Shown here piece after piece: positions 38,640 to 51,700 of a stretch of DNA of 64,000 bases. The DNA is from Todiramphus chloris collaris. Its lineage: Eukaryota > Chordata > Aves > Coraciiformes > Alcedinidae. The notes under the pieces are model-generated. The model saw only the letters and a program-made list of their open reading frames with translations, was not told the origin of the DNA and did no database searches. Location: assembly GCA_025345505.1 (NCBI GenBank), contig JANVCC010000020.1, forward strand, positions 49,394,401-49,458,400. Direction: 5' to 3'. Position numbers and translations under genes: made by a program. Every line of letters starts with the position of its first letter. Within the stretch, counting starts at the first letter, position 1.

Positions 38640-38668
38640 TATATATCTAGATATATAGATCTATATAT
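38640..38668. repeat. Two overlapping 18-bp perfect palindromes
   Basis: TATATATCTAGATATATA at 38,640-38,657 and ATATATAGATCTATATAT at 38,651-38,668 are each perfect 18-bp palindromes sharing 7 bp. Such AT-rich palindromes can extrude as cruciforms and are unstable. They end 3 bp before the left edge of the LTR at 38,672, so the site may have favoured insertion, or may have formed next to it later. Confidence 0.85.
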
Positions 38669-38671
38669 TTG

Positions 38672-38943
38672 TGTTGCTGTTTATGCCGGGAGCAGAGAGA
38701 TGCAGCAACATATAAATTCAGCAAGAGCAGGCAAAAAGAAGCAACTTTATTAATTTATAACCCTGTTTTATATACCCGAGCCCCATAGGGCGATTGGTCA
38801 GTGATCATCCATCTCCTAGGGTGATTGGCTAAAGTCCTACAGCACCTATTTCAAAATATTTTTCCAATGTACCATAAACAGAACTTAGCAAAACACCATG
38901 TGTTAGTCTAGTTTACAAAACCGTCCTACTGTTTCTCATAACA
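38672..38943 (-). mobile_element. Solo LTR of an endogenous retrovirus (ERVK-like), antisense in intron 1
   Basis: About 272 bp. On the minus strand it reads TGTTATGAG… to …AACAGCAACA. It has two CCAAT boxes (complements of ATTGG at 38,824-38,828 and 38,793-38,797), a TATA box GTATATAAAA (38,766-38,775) and AATAAA (38,746-38,751), followed by about 75 bp of R/U5. The very short TATA-to-AATAAA distance, with the poly(A) signal ahead of a short R, is the layout of alpha/beta-type (class II) LTRs; that class call is inference. The right edge is uncertain and could extend to about 38,967, because an alternative TG start (TGAGAATCC) exists. No coding remnants, partner LTR or clear target duplication are seen. 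It ends about 600-630 bp upstream of exon 2, pointing away from it. Confidence 0.78.
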
Positions 38944-39569
38944 CTGGTGAGAAAGGCAGGATTCTCACTGAATATTGTGAGAACCTAGGAAAATTCCTCT
39001 GCTAGCAGCTTTTCAGCATCCACATATTTGCATTACTAAAATCTTCATAGTTTGATTGTAGAAAGAATAGAAAAAAAATACTAATGGCAAGTCATTGGCA
39101 AAAGTTTTAATGTGGTAGATGCTATTCCAGGTTTTCTAGACAAATGCAGTCTTTGTATGCTAAAGTAAAACCTACAGGCTTTTGGCTCTTGCCTATATCT
39201 GAAGACTAATTTGGATCAAGGTGGACTTCTGATAACTCAAGTACTTTACTATGTGGGCTGTAGTTTGACAGTTAATGTGTTATGTCTGTTTAACTTCATC
39301 TACTTCCAGCTTTTCTGGAGTAACTCCATGTATTGACGGGTCTGGAGTTATTTAGTGCTGTCTTCTCACTAATGAAAATACATTATGTCAGAAAAATGGA
39401 GATTAGTCAGGTAATATTAAATTCTTCTAGTGACATCTTGCTGGTGATACCTTCAGGGTAATTTCTAGATGTTGCAGTTCATTAATGTGGGTGGCAAAGC
39501 AGCAAGTGCATAATTATGTGTTCTGTGTGCTGACGTGGATTTTTTTGTTTGTCCTTTTTTTTCTTCCAG

Positions 39570-39647
39570 GACTCCACTGTTGTGACTCCAATTATACTCA
39601 GAACAGATCCACAAGGATTTTTCTTTTACTGGACAGATCAAAATAAG
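39570..39647 (+). CDS. PLCB1: PLCB1 exon 2, phospholipase C beta 1
   Basis: A 78-bp, phase 0-0 exon encoding residues 34-59: starts [16 protein letters not shown], then an aromatic FFFYW cluster, and ends TDQNK. It continues directly from KWDD of exon 1, reproducing the known beta 1 order in the N-terminal PH domain. The PH domain of PLC-beta enzymes contributes to membrane and G-protein (Gbeta-gamma, Rac) contacts. The acceptor is TTCTTCCAG after a long T/C tract and the donor is GTAAGAG. Only conservative changes from the mammalian protein are apparent from memory. The following exon (beginning ETELL in mammals) was looked for downstream and not found in the window. A skipped exon 2 would stay in frame (26 codons) but remove part of the PH fold. 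Confidence 0.98.
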
Positions 39648-41673
39648 GTAAGAGATAAGCTTCCTGCTTAAGAATGGTTCTTTGTGTATTCTGTGGTGTG
39701 ATGGGCAGGAATCGGGAGGCTTCGTGTGCCAGTCCTGGCACAGCAGACAAGTGTTAGATGAGCTTATGTTCCTCTGCTCTTCTGGGGAGCAAATACAACA
39801 GGCCTGTGGCTCATCCCTTGTGTACAAAACATGGGTGGAAGACTTGGTGGTATTTAGCCATGTTAATGGTCTGATGGCCAGTGAGGTGTGTAATTGTCCT
39901 GGTTTACAGGCAAGGATCCATTTAGGATGCTGTCGTGGTGCATAGTTGACTTGTGGTTTCTCTGTCGCCCGCTGTACATTGAGGGTTCTGGCTCTGGTGC
40001 ACAGCAGACTCCGAATTCGCAGTGGCCAGAGCTGCCTTTGAATTCTTCCTCCTGAACTGCCACGTGGTCTCTGGCCATGCCTGGTGGGCCGCGTCACCAA
40101 GTTCTTACTAATCCTCGCTGGATGTTACTTTCTTTTCAAAACATTCTGATATGCTTAGATCACTATTATGGCTGGGGAGCTGTTGGGAAAGCTCATGGCC
40201 TGATTCATTGCTGTGTTACTCCAGATTCACATCCGTGTTACCCCTTGAAATCATCACTGTCATGTTTACAGCTGTTGGGAGACTGTGGAGCTTCACTGAG
40301 GTGAAAAGAGTATCAGTACCCTGAGCAATTGGGTGCAATTCATTTCATATACCATATCAGATATATAATAGAAAATAATTGTTGCAATTATTATAGCAAA
40401 ATACTGTATCAAAACTAAGAATTGAATGGGTTCCTCCTCTTTTTACAGATGAATTTTCAAGTACTTCTGAAGCAAGCGCTTGCCCCAGTTCCCAGTTGAA
40501 AGCAGTGTTAGAAAGTAGTAGTGCTTGAGCTTTGGCCTGTGTTGGAGCATATGTCAAAATGACTGAAGTATGTACTTGTAGTATTCTGGCTATGGAAACC
40601 TGGTTTATCAGTTGCATAGCTGTTTTTCAGGAGTTCATGTGGATTTTATGTTTAGAAACCAGTGCAAAAATTGCTTGAGGAGGTAGCAACCATTAAAGGT
40701 GCAGACTGGTGAGACAATTTGCTATTACATTACATTACATCATATTTATCTTCCTGTGTTTGCTTTTCAGAGGAGATGGAGCTCAATTTTGAGTCAGTGT
40801 GTTTGGAAATTTTATCATGGAGTTATACGGAAAATCTTGTCTTGCTTGTGCTTGCACAACGTTGTGGTGGGTGATAGTGGATTCATCTGTTGACAGTCCA
40901 GGGTTGTTAAATTACTGCTCAAAGAAGTGAAGTAAATGCCCTCAGAAGTTGAAGGCTATGAATGATTTATACCAAGCCAGTAGCTATGCCAGAACACAGT
41001 GCAGTCTTCTGTTATGTTCCTTCCCTTGCATAAACTAATTGTATAAGCTGAAAAATAATGGCCAATGTTGTAATAATAAATGGAAACCCAGAGTTGATTG
41101 GAGAGTTTATTTCACTTTTAATGTGTTTGGCACTAAGACCTCCTTCAGTTTCCTACTGTTGTCTGTAAAAACAATGTCTTGAAGCGATTCTGTGAAGAAT
41201 AGCTATTTATAGAATTGTTGTTCTCATATTCGTGAAAAAATGTATTTATAATGCTCAGAGCATTTTTTAAAAGGTTGGGTATTTGCACAAGAGATTTGCC
41301 AGTTTGATTTTTAAACTTGCAAATCAAGCCTCTGTAAAGGGTAGCAAAAGGGATTTTTTTCTGGTTAATAATTCATGACTACTAGGTGAAGCTTGTTTCT
41401 AAACCCCATCCTAGCAGTGTCTATTTAAAGAAAGTAAATATATTTCTATTGGGGTGCTGCTAGTGCAAGGAGCAGGAAGGAAATGCCAGTTTTTGCTTTT
41501 GCAGAGAGTGGTTGGGTTTATGTTCATTGTGACATTACAAATACATTAAAAAAGGAGGTTGTGTAGGAAACTCTCTTCATTTCCTTTTCTGTGTAAAGTG
41601 ATCCTGTGATGACAGTGTTAGTATGTGAAGAAGTAATAGCAGGACAATACAACCTCTGTGTGATTGCTTTCTC

Positions 41674-41689
41674 TTTTTTTTTTTTTTTT
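41674..41689 (+). repeat. Poly-T run (16 nt)
   Basis: A pure T run followed by CTCCTAG, so it mimics a 3' splice site (pyrimidine tract plus TAG). The downstream sequence soon meets stops in all frames and is not supported as an exon. Confidence 0.85.
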
Positions 41690-44600
41690 CTCCTAGTTAT
41701 TAATTTTTAAGGAATTGATTTTTGTCATAACCAGGGTGCGTTATTTTCTGCCTGTGGAAGGACAGGCCTTGCTAAACAAAGGGGTGAACTGATTCACCCT
41801 GAATCAGCAATCCTTGCAGCTGGATTTGCAGCCCAGTTGGCGAGTCCGAGTAATGCTGGAGTCAAACAGATGATGGGTCAAAAAGGCTGCCAGTAAACTG
41901 AGAAGTTTTATATATGTGACCGGTGCAGGCTTTTAACTTGCTGTCCCCTGTAGCTTTCTAAAAAAAAAGTTAGTAGCAAATTTCATAGTTTGCTTTGCAG
42001 GAGCTATGTGCTCCTGATAAATCATCCTAGGTCTGTAGTTGCAGCCCTGTCAAGATCCATGCCACTTACATTAGGCCACACGTGAAAGACTAATGGTGGC
42101 CATTCTTGCGGTATGAGATATCAGTGGCATCCAGGCTTAGTGGAGCCATCTACTCATCTTTTACTTCTAAGAGCTGGAACAGATCTTGGAAAGAAGCTGA
42201 AGAGGGAAAGAGCCCCAGAAGCCTGCTTTGCAGCAGAGTGGCCATCTGACAAGTTAAAGGCAAGGCCAACAGTAAGCTAATTGCTCAAGATTGCTTCAGT
42301 GCAAAATAAGTATCCATGTGCCTTTCTCTTTTTTATTCATGACTGTGTATATTTCCATATTTAAATATATTTTGCTGTCATCAGTAAAAGATAACCCTCC
42401 AAAATAACGACATACACAGCATTTTACTATTTTCCGATAAAAACAAAGAAACTGAAAACCTCTTGGTTTAAACAGATGGCAGGACAGCTTTTTGATTTAA
42501 ATTGTATTTTTCAGTATGAAATTCTTTTGTTGCTGAATATTCTGGAATATTTGCTTCATCTGTATGCAGGATGTTGTCTGATTTCATATTACTTGAACGA
42601 TTCTCAACGTGGGTTTTAAAAAAGAAAAATTAATTAATGTGACAAACTAGCGTCTGTTACATATCTTATTGTTTCTCTAATGTTTCTTAACTATAGCAAA
42701 GCCAGACAATAGTCATTGCATTGTTTTATTTTTGTGACCTGACCAAAAAATACTTCGATTCCTTGCTACTTTTTTAAAAAATGGAATGCAGTTTCTTCCA
42801 TTTGTTCTTATTCTGGTCATGAATGTTGAAGAAAGATAAATCAGAACTTTACCAGGTGAAGAGAAAGTCTACTGGAATAAAAAGGAGTGATAATAAAAAG
42901 CATTTCTCTGGAGATGAGAAGAGGCTGGAAGCATTTGGTGTGTTTAGCCTAGCTAACAAAGCCAAGCCAGACAGACACTCTGATTTCTGTCTGTGAATAA
43001 CTATATCAATGGATGCATAGGGGAGCAGGAGAAGAGATGTGTATTGTCAGACAGTTTGTGCATTATTATTCTTCCATCCTTTAGATGGAAGTTATTATAC
43101 ACAGTCAAATGGATGTGAGAAGACTACGCTTATCCATTGACTCAGTGTAGTTCTGACGCAGCCTAAGAAAAGGAGGAAAAGGAAGAAAGCAGCTAATTGC
43201 TTTTATGGTGGAGCCATTTAGGTTTTTAAAAATCTGAGGACTGTATAATGCGCTGTCCTCTTCATCTCACTAGCACATACTGATTTATTCCTCTTTATTT
43301 TTAAAGCTAAATAAATTCACTGACATGGCAGCATGCTGGAAATGGAGACTGCAGACAGCACCATGAAAAGAGATCATCTAACAGTCTGTGTCATGAAAGC
43401 AAACAGAAGTGTCCAGTGCTGGGGAGTCAACAGCGATTTCTGAAGCCTTCTGCAGAAATGTTCTTGTAAACATCTGACGATCCCATTTGTCCAAAGGAAG
43501 TTAGTGCTGAAAAATTAAGCCAAGTGCTGAGATGATACTTAGACTATAGGAGGGGATGTGCGGCTGAAACTGCCCTCCTGTGCTGGTTGCAGTTGGAGCA
43601 ATAGCAAAGCCCAATCAAATGGTTTAGCAAGGTGTCCCTGCTTCAGAGGCAAGCTTGCACAATTCATACCTCAAGCTAAGTGTGTTTGTGAGAAGGTAAG
43701 GTGATGAGACTACAGCAGTACAGAAGTACCTGCAGACAGCTGTTTCCCTCAGCTCTGGCTTGCTCGGACTGACAGACAGAGACTGGCAGAGAGACTTGAT
43801 CTGTACAGCTGTTTAGTTAAGGACAGTTTTGGAGTTTTGAAGGGAAAGAGCAGGGTTAGTTTCTCCTCTTACAGGGATAGGCCTGTTTCTATGTGTGAAC
43901 ATTGCTGACAGAACTGGTACTAATGCTATAGCTCAGGCACAGAATGAGCTTGCTACAAGCGCCTGTAGCAATAATTCTGTACCTTGAGCTGGAGCTTTCT
44001 CATTTCATGAGTCTGCATGAATTGGTTCATTCTGCTAAAACAGAAGAGGATTTTTCTGTCCTGGAAGGTCCTCTCCTCTCATGTCCTGAGATGATCATGT
44101 GTTTCTTTGGGCCTGAAAACCCAATGGAGTCTGCAGAGTGAATGTGTGAAGTGGAACCTGAGGGCTGTAGGTGGGATTCATAGGATTAGGCTTAGCTTCA
44201 GCATGTTTCTAAATTCTGTGGCAATCCCATTGCCCTCATACAAATGACTGATGACGTGGCATTTTTACAGCTGCTGGTGATTTTGGTTGTGTCATTTAAA
44301 AGAGGGTTTTTTTGTCTGTAAATATCATTAATTGAATGAGAAGAGATGGTGCATGTCTTTCCACATAAGGAATTATTTTAAGATGTACAATGGAAAACTC
44401 ACTCTTCTTCCTCATTCTGTTAGCCTCTCTGGCATTGCAGCAGTCAACGTCTCTGATTTTTAATTTTGTTTAATAATGGATATAGGATACATGGGCCTTT
44501 ATCACATGGTTTGTCATAAGAATGGATTTGCCTTTGCTTTAGTTGCAAAAAAACAGGCATCAGAGTGCCTTATATCAATGTACCACATTGGCATTCTACC

Positions 44601-45758
44601 AAGCACTGAACAAGACTTTGTGTATTTTGGTCTTAATGTAGTGGGGTGGTTTTGTTTATTAGTAGGAAATTCTGCAGTAGGTATTTTGTGCTCTAGTAGT
44701 TGTGGTGCTTCTTCACGGGCTTATATGAAAACATTATGGATAATCTGCGTATGCATATTCTCTAATGACAAACTGGCATGAACAGAAGTAATACCATAGC
44801 TAGGAAAGTTTCTTATCAGAAGGACCCTTTTAATATCAGATTATAATCCTTTCCTATTGAAGGGGAAGTTAAATTCATTCCATGAATAGCATTGCTCTAG
44901 ACTTGCTCCATGTGACACTATTCCTTTATCCATTTACTGCATGTGTGAACAGAGCATGAAGCTACAGATAGATTACCTATGATTTTTGAGAATGGAGGTC
45001 ACAGTCACTCACTGTATTTTATTTGGAAGTTCAGGGAGTGAGGTGTTTCAGGCTCTTGAAGCTGGAGAAAGTCCTGTGGAGGCGATGCTAGACTTTTGGC
45101 AAAATTAGATGAATTTGGGTTAGTATTTGTTTTTTAGAACAAGTCACTCACGTGTTGGAAGAGGTGACACAGAGCAGTTTTCACTGGAAGGCTGGATGAG
45201 GACTCCCGTGGGACAAGGAGTTGTGGGGATGTCAGGTTTTGCTTCTTGATGACACTGGAAATTGGGAGTGAACCTGAAGCAGCTAATAAAATAGTAGTGG
45301 TGGCACAGCAAATAATCTGGGGTCCTTTTCCTGGGTTTTGCAGTGTTCTTGATTCATGAATTTGTGGCGTAATGGTAGGAGCCACCACAGTGGCATTAGA
45401 AACTTGAGACCAGGGATGTTGTTGCTGGAATGTAAAAGCAATTTTTTGGATAAGAAATTGACCCATAAATACTGACATCCAAAGTTTTGTGTCTGTCCTG
45501 TTTTTAATGGGAAATGGAAGAGAATCTCTTTGAGCATGCAAGTGCTTGCTAAGGGACTGGTGTAACTATTAGGCTGAGCAGTGCAGAAATTGGCAGTAAA
45601 ACTCTAAAGGCGAGTTCTTCCTTCAGTGAAGATGCAGTTATGCGATATGCAGCATAAAAATTGGCTTGTCAAAAGTAGAGAAGCTGGCTAATCTGTAACA
45701 GCAGCTCTCAACTTGGGGGTCCTGACACCGACTTGGAGGAGCTGAGTGTAAAAAGGAT

Positions 45759-45783
45759 TCAGAGGTTGAGTTTCAACCTCTGA
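45759..45783. repeat. Perfect 11-bp hairpin
   Basis: TCAGAGGTTGA, a 3-nt loop GTT, then TCAACCTCTGA. Transcribed as part of the intron it would form a compact, stable hairpin. It is too short for a canonical microRNA precursor and the flanks do not extend the pairing. It may be the remains of an inverted-repeat element. Confidence 0.7.
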
Positions 45784-48700
45784 TAGCAGTCCAAACAGTA
45801 ATCCTGGAAAGTTCACCTGTGTGCATTTGCTTTCTCTTTAATATAAATGTAACACCTTGCCTGTATCTCTAAAGGCAGTACCTAGGAGTTCAGAAATAAA
45901 TACCAGCACATGACCCAACACACATACTGATGGGTCCACACTGGAAACTGTGTGCCAGTGCCTTTCTTAGTGAAGAACACGGCTTCTTTGCTGGCTTATA
46001 CTACAGAGGTTATGGCATTTTGAAGTGAGGAAAATGTCTAACTCAACAGTTAATGCAGTAGGGGAGTCAGCCTAGCAACAGTTCATGGTCACCTGAAATT
46101 GCAGCTCATGTTTTTTCACAACCATTTAAACATCTACGTGAGTGCAGAATAAAAAGAAGATGGGGAAAGTGGTAAGGGATTGCCACAGGTAGTGAAAATA
46201 GGAGGAAATATTTCATGGAGGTCAGCTTCCCATCAGACTGCCAATTTCATTTTTTAAAGGAAATCTCTCTTCTTTCAAAACATGGAAATTGTTCAAGGCC
46301 CATTAGGGAAATGGTACTACATCAAACAGAAGATCTCTAATAAGCATTTCCCACTACTAAGTATCTCCTTTATTGCTGTGAGGGAGGCAGGAATAGAAAA
46401 CGAGTTTCGGGTTTAATCCACAGCATAGGTTCAGTTTCTAAAATGAGGAAGCCAAAGGGCTTCAAAAAGGGAGGATGACTCTGGAGTCAGCCAAATTTAG
46501 GTACTGTCAAATTCTCAGTAGAACAGTTATAACATACTTTGTGGTATGCAAGAACATTACCCTTGCTGTCTAATTGGCAGTGGTTTGTGACTTTCCTATA
46601 AAGATGAGATTGCAGGTTGTCTTTTGTTTAGATGGGCTGAGACTTGGTAAGCTTTGTCTGTAGATAGCTGTAAATGTTAGAAAAAAAATAAATGGAAATG
46701 AGTTATTGTGCAAGAGACCTTTATGGTCTGGCTGCTGGAAACTGTTTTGTTGTTACAATTTTCAGCTTAAATACTTCAGTGAACTTGCGGCCAAGTCCAG
46801 ATACACTAAAATGACTTCTTTAGTGGGGTCTGTCAATCTTTCAAATATTATGTGAGTTGTAAATTGGAAGAAAATTCTTTTTTATCTCATCAGGTCATAA
46901 TATCATTTAATACAGCAGTAGATACCTGTCCTTAACTAACAGCAATGTATGTTTTTGGGAAATAGGTGGGAGTTGGAAGACTTGTGTACTTGCATCTTCT
47001 TGGGCGTCTTGCTCAACAATGGGCTGTGCTACCTCCTTGTGCATGCTTCCTCTTCTACCCTGACTTCATTGATCTGAGAAGTCCTCTGTGAGTAGGGCTG
47101 CAGCAGGGATGGCCTGTTACAGCTGAATGAGCATCAGGGACAGTGTGGTTCCCATCTACTGCAGTACATGTGCTTTGGTCTTGGACATGTTAATGTCTTC
47201 TAGCCAAGAAGGGCTGCTAGTAAATGGAGACAAAGGTGTGTTACAAGCTCAGCTTTCAGTCTCTTTTCTCCTTAGTTAAAAAAGCCTCTTGTGTTCATGC
47301 CTGCAGCTTGTTCATAGATTTGGTTCAATATGCAGCATTGGCTTTGACTGACCTATTATTAGCACAGTTCAAAATCTGGCTTCTAGGCCATCAGCTTTCC
47401 TGATCGTTGGGAGCATAACAGATCTCTTGGTGTGCCTGTCAGATTGCCTTCTCTGCTGAAGCTCTGCCAGGTCAGATACTTCTTTCTAAGGCCTCATATC
47501 CTAGATCTTTCCTCTCCCCACTATGCTTTCAGTTGTTGATGTTTTAAAAAAACCCCCCAAAACTCTGAGAGAGTGCACTGAAAATAATGATCTTTAAATA
47601 ACATATTCTGTCTCCATGTGATCTTCCCGTGTGAGTGTATGAACTTTTGCACTAATACTTGATTTACTTGCTTTAAGGCTTTCTACCATTAAAAATCTGG
47701 ACTTGAACCTGCTTCCCCGTCCTGCCTTTTGCTTACCCCCCCAGTCTTGGTATTTTACAGCAGCTCTGCGTGCTTGCAGCTGGCATCACACAGAGCGGAA
47801 ATGACAAAGCCCTTGGCTTGTATGTGCAGTCATAGCAATGTACTCCATGGTACAACACTGCCTGCCTTTTTTATGTGGGGTTTTGATGTAAGGACAGAAG
47901 ACATTCAGTAGGATCCTTTCCTAGAGAATTGTCTTTCAGTCCCATCTTCTTTGCTTTAATGACAACTTTTACTATGTATCACAGTACTGGGAAGACACAC
48001 AAACAACCTCACGCTACAAATCATAGGAGTTTTATGTTCACTGGATGTGTCTGCGTGGCTGTTATTTTTGAGCATTTCTAACTATAGAGATGCTGTTTAC
48101 ATTGCCAGTCTTCTTCAAATATTCTTCTGGATTGGAAGTTCTGTAAAATCTGCAGGCAGCCTCAGCTTGTGGTGTGTATATTCTCATCTGCAGCCTGGCT
48201 TTCCATTTTCCTGTTGTTTTGTGCTGCTGTTCTCCACAGGCAGCGATTTTGCTACTAAAATTCTGAACTAGCTCTGGAGGATGTCAAACCCCCCAAAAGG
48301 AGAGGCTGTCTCTGAAGAGGCTGTGTGTTGCCCTGGCTGCGTGTTATGTGCATGTGCTGCCAGTAGGCAAACCTCCTTTTCCACCTTTTCAGAGTTAGGG
48401 CTCCTCACCAGACAGGAAATGAGTATTCATCTTCATTACTTCTTCTAAGTAATCCTTCCACGTAGGCACGTTTTCCAGTGTATTATGACTTCTTGACGTC
48501 ATTGTCCATCCTTCACTTATTAACAAAAACCAATAATAGGCATATATTCTCATTTCTGATACCTAGTTTATGACACTGTAGCTCTGCTGATGTCGAGTTG
48601 TTACTCGCACCGAGGGGAAGGAGTAGGGGCTGTGATGTAGAGGATTTAGGTTTGTCTTCATACCCCAGGAAAAGTAATTTCCAGTATCTGAATTTTTTTC

Positions 48701-51700
48701 TGTGGAGATTGAGCCTGCTTTTAAGACTGGCACATGCTTTTATTCAGAATTCATTCTGCATTGTAAAATAAGAGCAAGATTTACTATTATGGAAGAGAAC
48801 TTTCAGTGGTTAAAAAACGTATTTAAATGCTGAATCTCCAGGGCATGTAGAACACTCGTCTGTCCAATTAGCCCAATGACAATTTTGTCTGAGGGGGTAT
48901 ATATAACATTGCTATTTGATGCCTGCAGTTATACATCAAAAGTGAAATTCTACCCCTTCGCCACATGCCAAAGAGCTCTTGTACTGTCTAGGGGCTGGGA
49001 TTTGCCACAACCTACCCCTGATTTCAGGGCTGGTCACGGTGTGCCTGCAGAGCTTTCCTGAGCCTTTTGCTCCTGCCACGGCTGCAACCTCTGCAGGCAT
49101 CAGCAGCCCGATGGTGTGCTGTTGACTGCAGAACATCCCTGCCTGCTCCAGATGACCGAGTCTGCCTTCAAACTGGAGAAGTCCGTGGGTTTTTAGCCGA
49201 TATTGCACAGCTGTGCTGCCAGCTATTTCAAGAACTGTTTATGGAAAACTAGCTTGCAGCTGGCCTAAGCGAATGCTGTCTTGCTGATCACAGCATGTTG
49301 AACAAACTGTGTGAATTGTAACATATTTACCTGTACAATATGTCTCCCTTAAGAGGACTATGGATAATTTGGACAGGTGTTTTACTACCCAGAGAGATGA
49401 TTATCTCTGATTGATAAACAGCAGTAAGTGCTGTTTAACAAGAGTAATAAAAAAAAAATATTGATTAGGAGGGTACAGCTGTCTGGTACTAAGTGATGCT
49501 CATTGAAGCCTCTGTTAAAACATTAATGAAATTTTGAAGGAAGTTTTTTTTGTGTTTTGTATTCTAGCTGCTCTGGGTTTACTCAGGATGGTTAGACATT
49601 GTGCCTTATTTAATTAGAAAGTACTATGAAGTGGAACAGTAATGCCTGAAAGCGAGGAATATGGCCAAAATATATGCAGGTAGTGCCATTAAAGAAACTT
49701 ATGTAAATTATCTTAGCACTTCTCAGCTTTGAGACTGGGAAGTATAAAAAGAATATCCTGTATTTTAGGGAACTTTAGGAACAATACAGTATATTACAAA
49801 AGGTGTCTTTGTTCTGTAATTTCCCTAAAAATAAAGAAATAAAATAAAATTGAGGTGATATTCACCCTCCCCCTTAATCCAAATTTGCTTGCTAAATAGT
49901 AAAATAAGCATAGGACTATGTTGCTAGTGAAGAACATCCTCCTAAATGAAGATAGGGCTTCAGATTTTGGAGCTGTTTTTCTGCTTGCTTATGAAGTCCA
50001 CATTGCAGTGGCTCATCTTAAAAGTCATCTGCGAGGTGCTTCTGTCAGTCAGTATTCCATAACCAGCTCTTTACTCTGTCACTAGCCCATGCTGTAATTA
50101 AAAGTTCCCAGACATGCTTGAAGGGAAGCTGGCACCGTGTGTATTGAGCGGCAGCAGTACTGTTGCAAGCAGTTTGAGTCTTGTGGTTGTCATCCCTTTC
50201 CTAGCAGTCACGTACCACAGTAGAGCATTAAAGATTATATATGCTACCCTTGCCCCAGGAAAATATCTGGTACTATGATACTTTGGAGATTTGAAGGTAC
50301 CTGGAACTTCGCCTTGCAGTTTCTTAGCTTGGAGCTTTTCCCCTGAAGTTGTAATTGGTTATAATAATACAATGGCCCATAATTCAGTGGGGTGCCTAAT
50401 AAATAACCAGTACTTGACAGTAAATTAAAATGCTTTAGCAGTTGAGTTAAATACAGGGCACTGCTAGACACATAAAAAATGGTATTCAAAGGAACTTGGT
50501 AGACAGCGTGCTTTCTGTAGGTGCAAAGTACATCCTTTCTGCAGATGTGGTGGTTTTGAGTTGGTTGTAAACTACGTGCATGCAGAGTAAGTTGGCTTAC
50601 TTACGTAGAATGTTATCAGTAAGTGTCATAGTCTAAAATTGTTTCAGATAAATCTCTGGCTTTGCATTTTACCCTTTTGCAGATATACCGGAAGACAGAA
50701 ACTTACGGACATTTTTTGCCAGTGAACATTGCTGGGAAGAGCCTGTCAGAGATGCTGCAGTAGCACTCTTGTGGCACAGTGATGTCATACATGCTAGAGG
50801 GATGAGGTGAAGAGCCTCTCTCATTAGAGTTGCATACAGTATATTTTAAAGAGTGGAAAATCAGTTTGAAAAGTGGCACTGCTTTGCTGCTGCCAGAAGT
50901 AGGTTCTCAGTGTGCTGACTGCAGATGTATCTTGTCACTGACAACTCATACCAGTATCTTTTGCATATCCAGATTTAGAGCCCTCTTTCACATACACTGA
51001 ACTTTCAGTCGATATTTTTACTGAAATCAGGAAGGGATATACAGAAAGGGGATATAGGTAAGATAAAGCACACTGTAGGTCTATTCAGCCATTCTGACTT
51101 GCAGATTGAAATATTTGCACTAATCTCTATAGTCCTGCATTTTACTGACAAAAATCATTCTGACTTCATAACCTTTGTGTAAAGGAGAGAATTATCTACC
51201 CTTTTGTAGTTACAATGGTGGCAGGGAAATGGCCTCCTCAGAAGTCTTGTTGCCAATCTAGTTCAGGACTTCAGGGTTCAGGCTATAATTAAGTGTCCTT
51301 CCTACCCTCATTGCTTCTCCGTCCTCAAATTCTGCTTCGTGCAGAGGCTAGGATCTACATACACCGCTTCCTCTCAATTTGTATCTGAGTTTCCTGCGCA
51401 TGTCCTGTTCTCTGTTGTAGAAATTTTACCTGTGTAGGAGGATGGCTCTTGCCATTTTTTTCCAGTTTCTGGGTAAGTTGTACGGTGCACATGGGCTGTG
51501 CAACTCTGATACATCCATGTTTGTTAAAACAGCTCTTCACAAATTGCCTTCAGAGCAGGTTTGAAATGTGAAAGAGCCTTGCATATGGTTGAACTGACAA
51601 TTACAAACATAACTGCATATGACATGTCATTTTGTGTCACCTTCTTTAAAGTTCATGTATAATACTGTAGCCAAAAATGTGAGCCTGGAAATAACAACAT

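Larger units (their letters stand above)
26130..39569 (+). other. PLCB1: PLCB1 intron 1 (13,440 bp)
   Basis: The donor is GTGAGTAG at 26,130. The acceptor is a long pyrimidine tract ending TTCTTCCAG at 39,569. A plausible branch point CTGAC lies at 39,530-39,534, with its A 36 nt before the acceptor. The first about 430 bp is still CpG island. The rest is AT-leaning and holds two antisense LTRs and a CR1 tail. Open frames in it are short and have no recognisable content. Stretches 26,561-30,135, 31,090-36,828 and 36,987-38,635 hold nothing else I can name. Confidence 0.93.

Noticed and set aside
30136-38943. A single provirus bounded by the two intron 1 LTRs
   Set aside because: The two LTRs differ in length, motif layout and sequence, and the 7.7 kb between them shows no gag, pol or env similarity. 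They are independent solo LTRs.
39465-40100. 211-codon minus-strand open frame overlapping PLCB1 exon 2
   Set aside because: No recognisable domain, it runs antisense across a conserved coding exon, and there is no promoter or splice support. Frames of this size can occur by chance in 64 kb.
45134-45541. 135-codon minus-strand open frame in intron 2
   Set aside because: No domain or family resemblance, no supporting splice or promoter signals, and an overlapping frame of similar openness on the same strand.
50672-50770. Exon-like stretch after TTTTGCAG at about 50,672
   Set aside because: It has a reasonable acceptor and a short open frame, but the translation does not match PLCB1 exon 3 or any family I recognise, and no good donor follows in frame.
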